A model generated the notes under the pieces. It did not search any database. It saw nothing but the letters and a program-made list of their open reading frames with translations, and had not been told where the DNA came from. This document shows, piece by piece, positions 1 through 7,696 of a stretch of 64,000 bases of DNA. How positions within the stretch are numbered: the first letter of the stretch is position 1; each line of letters starts with the position of its first letter. A program made the position numbers and the translations under genes. Source of the stretch: an uncultured Lachnospiraceae bacterium (GTDB lineage: Bacteria; Bacillota; Clostridia; Lachnospirales; Lachnospiraceae); contig CABUPO010000001.1 of NCBI GenBank assembly GCA_902493385.1, positions 186,001 to 250,000 on the forward strand, in the 5' to 3' direction.

Positions 1-258
1 CTGGTTGTCTCCCACCATATAAAATCCTTTATCCGTACATTTGCATATCCTGTGCAAAACGAGGATTCCCTGCTTTCTTCTATATAGAACTATATCGGAC
101 CTTTTAGGGATATACGAACCTACAGGCTCTATAATAACCTCGTCGCGCCCCGGCACGATAAACGGATACATGCTGTAGCCCTCAGGCTTTATCTGTATGC
201 TCTGTCCGTTTAAAAGTGTATTTTCTATATCTATATATTTTTCACCGATATCAATCAC
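1..258 (-). CDS. S24/S26-family (signal peptidase-like) protein, partial
   Basis: This is the N-terminal part of a minus-strand gene whose 3' end lies beyond the window edge; 86 codons are visible. It contains PEGYSMYP, which matches the catalytic-serine motif of S24/S26 peptidases (x-G-x-S-M-x-P), followed about 45 residues later by VLHRI and then FYMVGDNQ, like the later conserved boxes of signal peptidase I and LexA-type proteases. The start is uncertain: a GTG at 258 is used because the frame is closed by a stop at 286-288 and no ATG precedes the conserved part; the Shine-Dalgarno is poor. It lies 16 bp downstream of an ABC exporter gene and is probably cotranscribed with it. In Firmicutes, S24-like proteins next to such exporters often belong to peptide-export or RiPP-type loci, so a processing role is plausible but unproven here. 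Confidence 0.75.
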   Translation of the reverse strand, partial: MIDIGEKYIDIENTLLNGQSIQIKPEGYSMYPFIVPGRDEVIIEPVGSYIPKRSDIVLYRRKQGILVLHRICKCTDKGFYMVGDNQ

Positions 259-274
259 CCCAATAAATAAAGAA

Positions 275-2035
275 TCAGAAATCCATCATCATAGCGGCTA
301 CATCTTCTTCAGCTAAAACTATGCATTTTCTGTCGCTAATCTTATATACTCTGCTGCATACGCTAAGCACCGTAGGTCTATGCGTAGTCACAATACACGT
401 TCTTGCATATTCATCATTCATAACATTTTTCAAAAGCTTTCTCTCCGTCGCCACATCTAACGCCGACGTCGCCTCATCAAGAAGAAGTATAGGCGATTTG
501 CGAAGAAGCGCTCTTGCAATCGAAAGCCTCTGCGCCTGGCCTTCTGAGAATCCGCCTCCCCGCTCCTTTATCCTGCTGTATATGCCGTCAGGCAGCTTTT
601 CAACAAACTCCCATGCACATGCAGTCTTTAATACTTCAATTATTTCCTCATCCGTCGCGTCCTCTTTTACATTTCTCATATTCTCAGCTATAGTTCCTGA
701 AAGCATAGTATTGCCCTGCGGCACATACGAAAACAGTTTCCTGGTAGAAGGCGAAAGACTTACCTTCTCACCCTCGCTCTCTAACACCGCGCAGCCTTCC
801 TGCGCCTGAATAATAGATAAAATAAGCCTTAACATCGTCGTTTTTCCTTCTCCTGACGGCCCTACCAGCGCAACTACCTCATGCGGATGAGCTTCTATCT
901 GCGCTCCTTCAAACACAAGATTGCCGTTTCTATACGCATACTTTATATCAGACAGATTAAGACTTATCCCCTGCGACATATGCCTTTTTGCAAATTGAAG
1001 CACTTCATCATCCGCGCTGTAATCCTCCCTTGGCATCTCCACAATATCCATCAGACGTCCCGCCGATGTCGTGATTCCTATTGCACTAGGCACAAGAGAC
1101 GTAAGATTATTAAGCGTTGACGTAAGGGTCCCCGACAGACCCAAAAACATTGTCATCGTGCCATAATCTATCGCACCGCTCCATACACGGTAAATACCCC
1201 ATGCATATGAAGCATACGACACAAGAAGGGCTACTGTAGTAAGAAGCAGCGAAGTTCCCATCGACATTTTCTGAAAATCCAGCCTCATATTGATATATTC
1301 TTTCTGCAGGCCCTTAAGCCTCTGTACATAAAGTCCTATCAAATCAAATGCTTTTATTATCTGTATATTGGAAAATGCCTCCTGATTAAAGCCTGACATC
1401 TTTGCTCCCATCTGCGCGCTCCGCTTATTATTATTTACCATTCTTTTCATAAGCGTCTTCGACAGTATAAGACTTACAGGCATACCAAGAAATGCAAACA
1501 CGGCAAATGATGCGTCATGATACACTACAACTGCAAACGCACTTATAAACCTGAATATGTATATAATTAGATTGGGAATAAAATTAAGCACACCTCCCGA
1601 TATGTTTGAAGCATCCGAACTCCATCTGACAAGAAGGTCTCCCGTATGGTAATCAGCCAGCGACTCCCATTCCGTTACAAGTATTTTTGAAAATATATCC
1701 GCTTTAACATCAGCGTCTACCTTCATACTGATTTTATTTGAAAAATAGCTCGATATCTGATTAACGAACGCAACGCCGACGTTAAGCCCTATCATCGCAC
1801 AGAATGTACCTATTACTTTTCCGCTTTGATATCCGGTGATAATATTAACAAGATCGCGTGAAACAAGGCTTGAAGCAAGTGATACAACCGTACCGGCAAG
1901 TCCGAGAGCAGTATAAAAAAGCATGCCCAGCCAGTGGTTCTTTGCATACTGGTATATCCAAATTGTCTGGCTCCACATTTCCTTTAATCTTCCCTCTTTT
2001 ATACGCATTATATAAAAATGAATCTTATCCATCAT
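275..2035 (-). CDS. ABC exporter, fused permease and ATPase (half-transporter)
   Basis: The 586-residue protein has an N-terminal membrane domain of about six helices (residues 35-325) and a C-terminal ABC ATPase. Walker A is GPSGEGKTT at 392-400, the signature is FSEGQ at 496-500 (Glu replaces the usual second Gly of SGGQ), Walker B is ILLLDE at 516-521 and the switch His is 552. The length is normal for a type IV exporter half that works as a dimer in the cytoplasmic membrane. There is no C39 peptidase domain. The substrate cannot be read from the sequence; the following S24-like gene makes a peptide or lipid-linked substrate plausible. A strong sigma-A-type promoter lies upstream, divergent from cotJA. 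The start is the first of two adjacent Met codons. Confidence 0.9.
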   Translation of the reverse strand: MMDKIHFYIMRIKEGRLKEMWSQTIWIYQYAKNHWLGMLFYTALGLAGTVVSLASSLVSRDLVNIITGYQSGKVIGTFCAMIGLNVGVAFVNQISSYFSNKISMKVDADVKADIFSKILVTEWESLADYHTGDLLVRWSSDASNISGGVLNFIPNLIIYIFRFISAFAVVVYHDASFAVFAFLGMPVSLILSKTLMKRMVNNNKRSAQMGAKMSGFNQEAFSNIQIIKAFDLIGLYVQRLKGLQKEYINMRLDFQKMSMGTSLLLTTVALLVSYASYAWGIYRVWSGAIDYGTMTMFLGLSGTLTSTLNNLTSLVPSAIGITTSAGRLMDIVEMPREDYSADDEVLQFAKRHMSQGISLNLSDIKYAYRNGNLVFEGAQIEAHPHEVVALVGPSGEGKTTMLRLILSIIQAQEGCAVLESEGEKVSLSPSTRKLFSYVPQGNTMLSGTIAENMRNVKEDATDEEIIEVLKTACAWEFVEKLPDGIYSRIKERGGGFSEGQAQRLSIARALLRKSPILLLDEATSALDVATERKLLKNVMNDEYARTCIVTTHRPTVLSVCSRVYKISDRKCIVLAEEDVAAMMMDF

Positions 2036-2072
2036 AACTTCATCACATACCCTAAAAGACTTATATTTTACA

Positions 2073-2102
2073 ATTATAACATGTGCTGTAAATTTTGGTC
2101 AA
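2073..2102 (-). promoter_or_regulatory. Sigma-A-type promoter of the ABC exporter operon
   Basis: On the minus strand a -35 box TTGACC (2097-2102) and a perfect -10 box TATAAT (2073-2078) are separated by 18 bp. The -10 lies about 38 bp upstream of the exporter start codon. Confidence 0.75.
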
Positions 2103-2130
2103 TGTGTGTGTAACTTTTCTGTTTTTTCTA

Positions 2131-2138
2131 CATAAACT
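2131..2138 (+). promoter_or_regulatory. Possible sigma-E-like -10 element of cotJ
   Basis: CATAAACT matches seven of eight positions of the mother-cell sigma-E -10 consensus CATACAMT and ends 35 bp before the cotJA start. No convincing -35 element was seen. The cotJ operon of Bacillus subtilis is sigma-E dependent, which makes the match more believable. Confidence 0.4.
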
Positions 2139-2173
2139 GATAGCAAACCCGATTTATTTTAAGGAGGATTATT

Positions 2174-2389
2174 ATGGATTGCAACAAGCTTAATGATTCA
2201 TATGGCTATGACAGTCTGAAAGGAATGCCGCTTGGAAGCGCATATGTTCCTATGCAGAATTTTTATCAGGTCATGGACGCCGGAAAAGCATTAAAATATG
2301 GAACAATATTCGCCGAACTTGTGCTGCCGTTTTACGGAGCATCAGCAGCCTGCAACAGTAGAAGGAGGGGTTCTTGTGAACAATGCTAA
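2174..2389 (+). CDS. cotJA: Spore coat-associated protein CotJA
   Basis: A 71-residue protein with the CotJA pattern: a MPLGSAYVPMQ segment near residue 19, then GTIFAELVLPFYG near residue 43. CotJA is a small inner-coat protein of endospores that works with CotJB and CotJC. AAGGAGG stands at a proper distance before the ATG. The Cys-rich, Arg-rich tail (RRRGSCEQC) is encoded where the gene overlaps the start of cotJB by 14 bp, so cotJB is probably translationally coupled. This is the first gene of a three-gene plus-strand operon that ends in a hairpin terminator after cotJC. Confidence 0.9.
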   Translation: MDCNKLNDSYGYDSLKGMPLGSAYVPMQNFYQVMDAGKALKYGTIFAELVLPFYGASAACNSRRRGSCEQC

Positions 2390-2627
2390 AAAAAATCTTA
2401 TGCAGTTCATCACTGAAGTGAGCTTTGCCCTTGATGATGTAACACTGTTTTTAGATATGCATCCTAATGACAGGGAAGCTCTTGATTATTATAAAAAATA
2501 CCGTATTCAGAGAAAACAGGCAATTCAGGAATATGAAAACTGTTATGGTCCGCTTACAAAATTTGGCGTAGAATCAGATGACAAGTGGACTTGGATATGT
2601 GACCCTTGGCCATGGGAAGGAGTATGA
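2376..2627 (+). CDS. cotJB: Spore coat protein CotJB
   Basis: This 83-residue protein starts at GTG 2376, chosen because GAAGGAGGGG stands just upstream and because homology begins at VNNAKKNLMQFITEVSFALD; the longer open frame starting at 2298 lies inside cotJA. The body has the CotJB features: a helical N-terminus, LDMHPNDREAL near residue 26, and an ending rich in Trp and Pro (CDPWPWEGV). CotJB is a small coat protein encoded together with CotJA and the manganese-catalase-like CotJC. The stop lies 4 bp before the cotJC start and the cotJC ribosome binding site is inside the cotJB end. Confidence 0.9.
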   Translation: MNNAKKNLMQFITEVSFALDDVTLFLDMHPNDREALDYYKKYRIQRKQAIQEYENCYGPLTKFGVESDDKWTWICDPWPWEGV

Positions 2628-2631
2628 ATTT

Positions 2632-3240
2632 ATGTGGACTTATGAAAGAAGATTACAGTATCCGGTAAAAATCACCCGGTGCAACCCTAAGATAGCTCAG
2701 GTCATTATAAGCCAGTTTGGTGGTCCTGACGGTGAAATGAGCGCCTCGATGCGCTACCTTGCACAGAGATATTCAATGCCTAACAGGAGTGTCGCAGGAC
2801 TTCTTACTGATATAGGTACAGAGGAACTCGCTCATCTTGAAATAGTAGCCGCTATTGTCCACCAGCTGACAAAAGACCTCACCCCTGACCAGATTGCGGC
2901 ATCAGGCTTTGACAAATACTACGTAGACCATACGCTTGGAATATGGCCTCAGGCGGCAGGCGGCATTCCGTTTAATGCGTGTGAATTTCAGGTTAAAGGC
3001 GACCCTATTACAGATTTGTACGAAGATATGGCAGCAGAGCAGAAAGCCCGTTCAACTTACGACAATATCTTAAGACTCGTCAAAGATCCTGAAGTTGCCG
3101 ACCCGATTCGTTTCTTAAGAGAACGCGAAATAGTGCATTTCCAGCGCTTCGGTGAAGCTTTAAGACGCACTCAGGATACTCTTAATCCTAAAAACTTCTA
3201 TGCTTACAATCCTGCAATAGACAAAAACAGCTGCAAATAA
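2632..3240 (+). CDS. cotJC: Spore coat protein CotJC (manganese catalase-like)
   Basis: The protein has 202 residues from ATG 2632, preceded by GGAAGGAG; the upstream in-frame ATG at 2578 lies inside cotJB and is rejected. It has a ferritin-like four-helix fold of the dimanganese catalase family: E35 in GGPDGEMSAS, E64-E65-x2-H68 in GTEELAHLE, then a second ligand set in EDMAAEQKAR and REREIVHFQRF. These are the expected Glu and His ligands of a dinuclear metal site. In Bacillus, CotJC is a coat component and the catalase-like site suggests peroxide protection of the spore. It is the third gene of the cotJ operon and is followed by a terminator. Confidence 0.93.
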   Translation: MWTYERRLQYPVKITRCNPKIAQVIISQFGGPDGEMSASMRYLAQRYSMPNRSVAGLLTDIGTEELAHLEIVAAIVHQLTKDLTPDQIAASGFDKYYVDHTLGIWPQAAGGIPFNACEFQVKGDPITDLYEDMAAEQKARSTYDNILRLVKDPEVADPIRFLREREIVHFQRFGEALRRTQDTLNPKNFYAYNPAIDKNSCK

Positions 3241-3247
3241 CATCCGC

Positions 3248-3286
3248 AAATCCATTGGTTTTCCATACGAATTCCAATGGGTTTTT
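3248..3286 (+). terminator. Rho-independent terminator of cotJABC
   Basis: CCATTGG (3252-3258) pairs with CCAATGG (3274-3280) and is followed by GTTTTTAC. The stem can extend by A-T pairs from AAAT on the left and the T run on the right. Confidence 0.8.
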
Positions 3287-3343
3287 ACATATAATTAACT
3301 CTCATGCGGCATACTAGTAAAAAACATCAGGAGTGATTATAGA

Positions 3344-3931
3344 ATGGACTTTGAAAACAGCAAAACAAAAGTTAATCTTATGAGAGCCTTTGCAGGTGAA
3401 AGTATGGCGCGCAACCGCTATATTTTCAGTGCGGATTTATCAAAAAAGGAACATCAGCATGTACTTGAATATCTGTTTCGCTTCACTGCAGAGCAGGAGC
3501 AGCAGCATGCATGGATTTTTTACAATCATTTACGCGAATTAAGCGGAAAAACAATAATGATTGACGCAGGGTATCCGGTTAATCTTCATCAGAATACAGC
3601 AGAGCTTTTACGCGCGGCACAGCACAATGAATACGAGGAATTTGACCCTGTATATCCTCAGTTTGGAAGAATTGCACGCGAAGAAGGATTTCAAAATATT
3701 GCCTCATCTTTTGAAAAAATTGCAGAAATAGAAAAAATGCATGGAGACCGTTTTGGAAAATTTGCTGAATATGTCGAGAAAAACCAGCTATTTGCATCTG
3801 ATGTATCTACAAAATGGATATGTCTTAAGTGCGGACATGTATATAACGGTTTTCAGGCTCCAAAGGCTTGTCCGGTATGCGCGCACGACCAGGGTTATTT
3901 TATACGTTTGGAATTATGTCCTTTTGAATAA
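3344..3931 (+). CDS. Rubrerythrin
   Basis: This 195-residue protein has an N-terminal ferritin-like diiron domain (about 1-145) with the helix motif FAGESMARNRY, then EQEQQHAW, AREEGF and IEKMHGDRF supplying Glu and His ligands. A C-terminal rubredoxin-like domain has CLKCGHVY and CPVC iron-binding pairs (about 155-185). Rubrerythrins are cytoplasmic peroxidases that protect anaerobes from hydrogen peroxide. Length and domain order are normal. An AGGAG site precedes the ATG. CATACTA at 3310-3316 matches the -10 of sigma-G promoters, with a weak TACATA 18 bp upstream, so late forespore expression is possible; together with the neighbouring cotJ genes this hints at a spore oxidative-defence role, which is only inference. 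Confidence 0.93.
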   Translation: MDFENSKTKVNLMRAFAGESMARNRYIFSADLSKKEHQHVLEYLFRFTAEQEQQHAWIFYNHLRELSGKTIMIDAGYPVNLHQNTAELLRAAQHNEYEEFDPVYPQFGRIAREEGFQNIASSFEKIAEIEKMHGDRFGKFAEYVEKNQLFASDVSTKWICLKCGHVYNGFQAPKACPVCAHDQGYFIRLELCPFE

Positions 3932-3970
3932 TCATATAAAGAAAAATATGAATATTTCTTTGCATTAAAA

Positions 3971-4025
3971 AAGATGGCGAGGACGCTTTGCGATTATTAA
4001 ATCGTTACGGCGGCCGCGCCATCTT
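3971..4025. terminator. Bidirectional terminator between rubrerythrin and GH43
   Basis: AAGATGGCG (3971-3979) pairs with CGCCATCTT (4017-4025). The two genes converge here. An A run precedes the left arm, which gives a T run when read on the minus strand; the plus-strand T tract is weaker. Confidence 0.75.
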
Positions 4026-4036
4026 CATTTAATTAA

Positions 4037-5506
4037 TTAGTTAATCTTCCATGATGTAAGAACAAGTTTTGCATCCTTGCTGTTACTTTCATATTTTATG
4101 AACATATTTGTCGTTCCGCATTGCATCTTATCTATACAAGCTTTATATGTATGTGTTTCATGACAAACCGGCACATCCACAACTGATACCTTATTAGAAT
4201 CGTTAATCGCACCGGCATACAATGTAAGCGTTCCCTCTGACGAATTGGAAACAGTAACCTCCAGTTCTCCTGATTCCTTTTGTATGTCAACGCCAGATAT
4301 TCCGATAAAACCGCCGTTTTCGTATACAATCTGCGGCTTTATATCACCGCTTCCTGTAGTGACAGTAGTTACGCCGTCTGCCCACACAAACGCGTCATTT
4401 GCTTTATATGGATTATAGCTGCAAAGAGGAGCAATTGTTCCCGTCTTAGTCATATTATTCACGGTAACGGCGCCATCCTCATGTACACACACAATATCAA
4501 TATAAGTCGTTCTGTAAGCACATCCGCCCTCCGCCTTATCATTAAAAGGAAGGTCAAGGTCAATCTCATATTGCGGCGCATGATAAAACATATACACTGT
4601 ATCTTCTATCTGAAGCATACAATGATGGTTATTACCCCATGCCCTGCTGGAGAAATTCTCACTTTGTCCCGGATTTTGCATTATCTCGCCTTTATACTCA
4701 AACGGTCCCATAGGATTGTCGCTGACCATGTAAGAAATCTGCGCTCTTCCCATAGCTTTATCGGCCTCATCCGACCAGTTCGTACAATAGCTGTAATAAT
4801 ACTTTCCGTTTATCTTGTTAATGCCCGAATCTTCAAAAAGATATGGCGCATCTATAAGAACGGCCTCGCCGTCTATACTTATCATGTCAGGCGCAAGCTT
4901 TGCTACTCTCGCAGTCATAGGATGTATCTCTTTGCCCTGCGGTACGCCTCCGCCAAAATATATATAGGCCGTTCCGTCTTCTTCTACCAACACTGCAGGG
5001 TCAAATAACCACTCAATATCTTTGCAGCCAGGAGCATCATGAGTTATCATCGGCTTTCCCAAAGGATCTGTCCAGGGACCCGTAGGAGAATCTGATGTAA
5101 GCACGCCAATGCTTGCTGCGGAATTTGCAAAATAAATAAAGAATTTAGTGACCATCTCCCCTGTTGCTTCATCCTTAACCTTGTTATAGCACACAGCCGG
5201 AGCCCATGAGTTGCCCGCCCATGAAGCCGCTCCTTTTTTTCCTTTTCTATCATCATCAGCTACCTGAATTTCACCTTCATCTGTCCAGTTAATCATATCC
5301 TCTGATGAAATGCAGTTTAAGCTTTTAATATTAGAATACTGATTCTTCGGATAACTTCCATTATCATCTATAAGGCTGTCGGAATCATTACTTCCGTATA
5401 CATATACTTTTCCTTCATAATATATCGCATATGGATCTGCCATAAATCTTGATGCAATTATAGGGTTATTTTCACCGATTTTCTTTTTTATTTTAATTGA
5501 GTTCAT
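4037..5506 (-). CDS. Cytoplasmic GH43 glycosidase (arabinofuranosidase/xylosidase type)
   Basis: The protein has 489 residues from ATG 5506, chosen because TGGAGA precedes it; a TTG at 5521 would add five residues. It has no signal peptide. The five-bladed propeller residues are visible: base D24 in ADPYAIYY, pKa-modulating D169 in LFDPAVL and acid E225 in LFEDSG. A C-terminal beta-sandwich (about 380-489) looks like a CBM6-type module. Members act on arabinofuranosyl or xylosyl oligosaccharides. The lack of a signal peptide implies action on imported fragments. It follows the secreted GH43 with a 15-bp gap, so the two are cotranscribed, and it ends at a bidirectional hairpin. The exact substrate cannot be fixed. 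Confidence 0.88.
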   Translation of the reverse strand: MNSIKIKKKIGENNPIIASRFMADPYAIYYEGKVYVYGSNDSDSLIDDNGSYPKNQYSNIKSLNCISSEDMINWTDEGEIQVADDDRKGKKGAASWAGNSWAPAVCYNKVKDEATGEMVTKFFIYFANSAASIGVLTSDSPTGPWTDPLGKPMITHDAPGCKDIEWLFDPAVLVEEDGTAYIYFGGGVPQGKEIHPMTARVAKLAPDMISIDGEAVLIDAPYLFEDSGINKINGKYYYSYCTNWSDEADKAMGRAQISYMVSDNPMGPFEYKGEIMQNPGQSENFSSRAWGNNHHCMLQIEDTVYMFYHAPQYEIDLDLPFNDKAEGGCAYRTTYIDIVCVHEDGAVTVNNMTKTGTIAPLCSYNPYKANDAFVWADGVTTVTTGSGDIKPQIVYENGGFIGISGVDIQKESGELEVTVSNSSEGTLTLYAGAINDSNKVSVVDVPVCHETHTYKACIDKMQCGTTNMFIKYESNSKDAKLVLTSWKIN

Positions 5507-5521
5507 TATGTTTCTCCACAA

Positions 5522-7627
5522 TTAATTATTATAAGCTTTGTAATAGTCAAAATCTACATATCCGCCGGTTTCAGATGTTGCATATGAACTAAGCCATGTT
5601 CTTGCTCCCATAAAGGTTGTAGATGTATTAAACGACATGGAAAGCTCCTTACCAATCTTAGTCCATGTACTTCCATCAAGACTGTAATAGAAGTTAGCTT
5701 TATCACTTCTTGCACTGCCTGTGTTGAAGCTGTATTCTATCTTCAGATAAACTGGCGTTGTTCCTTCTATCTGATCAGCAGATTCATTTTCTGTAATAAG
5801 CGTTGTATTGGTAGGTCTTGCACCATTTGCCGAACCGCTTCCCTGGAATATGTATCTGTTACCGTCAGCGTCACATCTGACACCAACCATTCCATAATCG
5901 CTTCCTAAGGCAACCATACCGGCATAATCGCCAGGCTTCATTCCGTCAGTAACAATTGCCGTCTCTGATGTAAACTTTGGACCTACTGTTCTTTGCGTAA
6001 GAGAATTTCTTGCAAACCATACGTTATTACATGTACTATTGTTGTATATTCTATAATAGCCCGGATTATCAGTAAATGAATATGCATCCTTATCAGGATT
6101 ATGGTTCCACTGCCATACAAGCTTAAGCTTATCTCCTTCAGCATAAGTGAAATCATCATCACCTACTATATAGTTTTCTTCTCCACTGTCATTAAGCCTT
6201 ATTGTAAGCGGAGACTGAACCTTCGCATTGGTACTTGTATATGTAGTAAAATTACCATTGTCATCATAAGTTCCCATCATCGGCCAGTCTTCATATCCTT
6301 CTACATCCCATTTCACAGCAAGGATTGAAGGAATACGTCCTATAGCGTCATGATCCTGAAAAAGAATTCCATACCAATCATCATAGATTGTATCTACAAT
6401 ACCGCCCTGAGCAATACCTGTTCCGTATTCATATGTAGAACCCTGGAATATAATCTGCTCTTCCCAGTCTCCTGAGAATAAATCTTCTGTTCTGTAACAT
6501 ACTTCCGACCTGAACCATGCACCGTTAGGCGAAGCAATTATCATTACATAATAGTAATCTCCTATTTTGTATATATGATTGCCTTCCCAAAGACCCCATG
6601 CATCAGATTTCTGTATTAACACCTGAGAGCTTCCAACCTTCTCTACAGTTTCATTATCATCATTCAGTACAATTTCCTGAATATATAACGGGCCTCCGCC
6701 ATACGTTACATATAATGCTCCGTCATCAAAAATCAAACTTGGATCATGGAAGCTTGTTTTATCAATATAATGCTTTTTCCATTCACCGCTCTCTATATTG
6801 TCTGTTGTATACACATAGAATCCATATCCGTTTTGGTTAAAGCATACATAGAATGTTCCTTCATAATACCTGATTGCGGCCGCCCATGAACCATTTCCAT
6901 ATATCTGCTTGCCATTCTTAAGGCTGTTAGCGTCATCATCAGCTAATATATCATGTACGTAACTTACAATCTGCCAATGAACAAGGTCTGACGATCTCAT
7001 AATCGGCGCGCCCGGAACCATATTCATTGTTGTACTAACCATATAATAATATCCACCGACACGTATAATATCACAGTCAGGTATATCCGAGAATACTGTA
7101 GGATACTCTGCAACTGCAAGATTATTCATGTCAAGCTGCGGCACAGGCGTAGGGCCTGATGCTGTCTGAGTAGGCGTAGGCTCCGAATCATTAGGGACCG
7201 GAGTGTCTGTTGCCGTAATGTTAGGCTGCACTGAGGCCGTTACATCAGGCTGACTGCTGTTAATTACCGGATTTGCATTTTTTGCATTAACCGTAACCTT
7301 ACATTTTAACACTTTTTTCGCTCCTGACATCTGAACTGTTGCTTTAATTACAGCTTTACCCTTTTTCCTTGCTGTAACTACGGCAGAAGTAGCTTTCTTC
7401 TTCTTAACTGAAGCAACCTTTGCTTTAGTTGACTTCCATGTAACTTTTTTAATTTTTTTACCTTTTACTTTAATGGTCTTTTTGGATCCTTTAGTCAAAT
7501 TCAGCTTTGACTTACTTAATTTCGCCGGTGTGGCTGCATTAGCAGGAATTGCCGTTACTAACAACGACAATCCCATAGCAGCTACTGCTGTGCCGGCAAT
7601 TATTTTGTGAAATACTTTTTTAATCAT
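5522..7627 (-). CDS. Secreted GH43 hydrolase with Lys-rich Ig-like module
   Basis: This 701-residue protein begins with a signal peptide (1-31, ending in PANA). A lysine-rich bacterial Ig-like (BIG2) module covers about 35-116, with KKVTWKSTKAKVASV typical of the fold, followed by a Thr/Pro/Ser linker (120-165). The GH43 propeller covers about 170-480: D186 in CDIIRVGG, D295 in FHDPSLIF and E348 in LWEGNHIY fit the catalytic base, modulator and acid. A C-terminal beta-sandwich (500-701) resembles the XynB/DUF1349-like module of GH43 xylosidases. It probably cleaves xylan or arabinoxylan side chains or oligosaccharides outside the cell. It lies between the CBM-LRR gene and the cytoplasmic GH43, apparently in one operon. 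Confidence 0.88.
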   Translation of the reverse strand: MIKKVFHKIIAGTAVAAMGLSLLVTAIPANAATPAKLSKSKLNLTKGSKKTIKVKGKKIKKVTWKSTKAKVASVKKKKATSAVVTARKKGKAVIKATVQMSGAKKVLKCKVTVNAKNANPVINSSQPDVTASVQPNITATDTPVPNDSEPTPTQTASGPTPVPQLDMNNLAVAEYPTVFSDIPDCDIIRVGGYYYMVSTTMNMVPGAPIMRSSDLVHWQIVSYVHDILADDDANSLKNGKQIYGNGSWAAAIRYYEGTFYVCFNQNGYGFYVYTTDNIESGEWKKHYIDKTSFHDPSLIFDDGALYVTYGGGPLYIQEIVLNDDNETVEKVGSSQVLIQKSDAWGLWEGNHIYKIGDYYYVMIIASPNGAWFRSEVCYRTEDLFSGDWEEQIIFQGSTYEYGTGIAQGGIVDTIYDDWYGILFQDHDAIGRIPSILAVKWDVEGYEDWPMMGTYDDNGNFTTYTSTNAKVQSPLTIRLNDSGEENYIVGDDDFTYAEGDKLKLVWQWNHNPDKDAYSFTDNPGYYRIYNNSTCNNVWFARNSLTQRTVGPKFTSETAIVTDGMKPGDYAGMVALGSDYGMVGVRCDADGNRYIFQGSGSANGARPTNTTLITENESADQIEGTTPVYLKIEYSFNTGSARSDKANFYYSLDGSTWTKIGKELSMSFNTSTTFMGARTWLSSYATSETGGYVDFDYYKAYNN

Positions 7628-7696
7628 ATTTTATCGTTCCCCCAATAATTAATCAAATAATACACCTGGCATAGAGTTCAGTAATTATTTTATAAT

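Noticed and set aside
2298..2375. N-terminal extension of CotJB inside cotJA
   Set aside because: Homology and the ribosome binding site place the start at GTG 2376.
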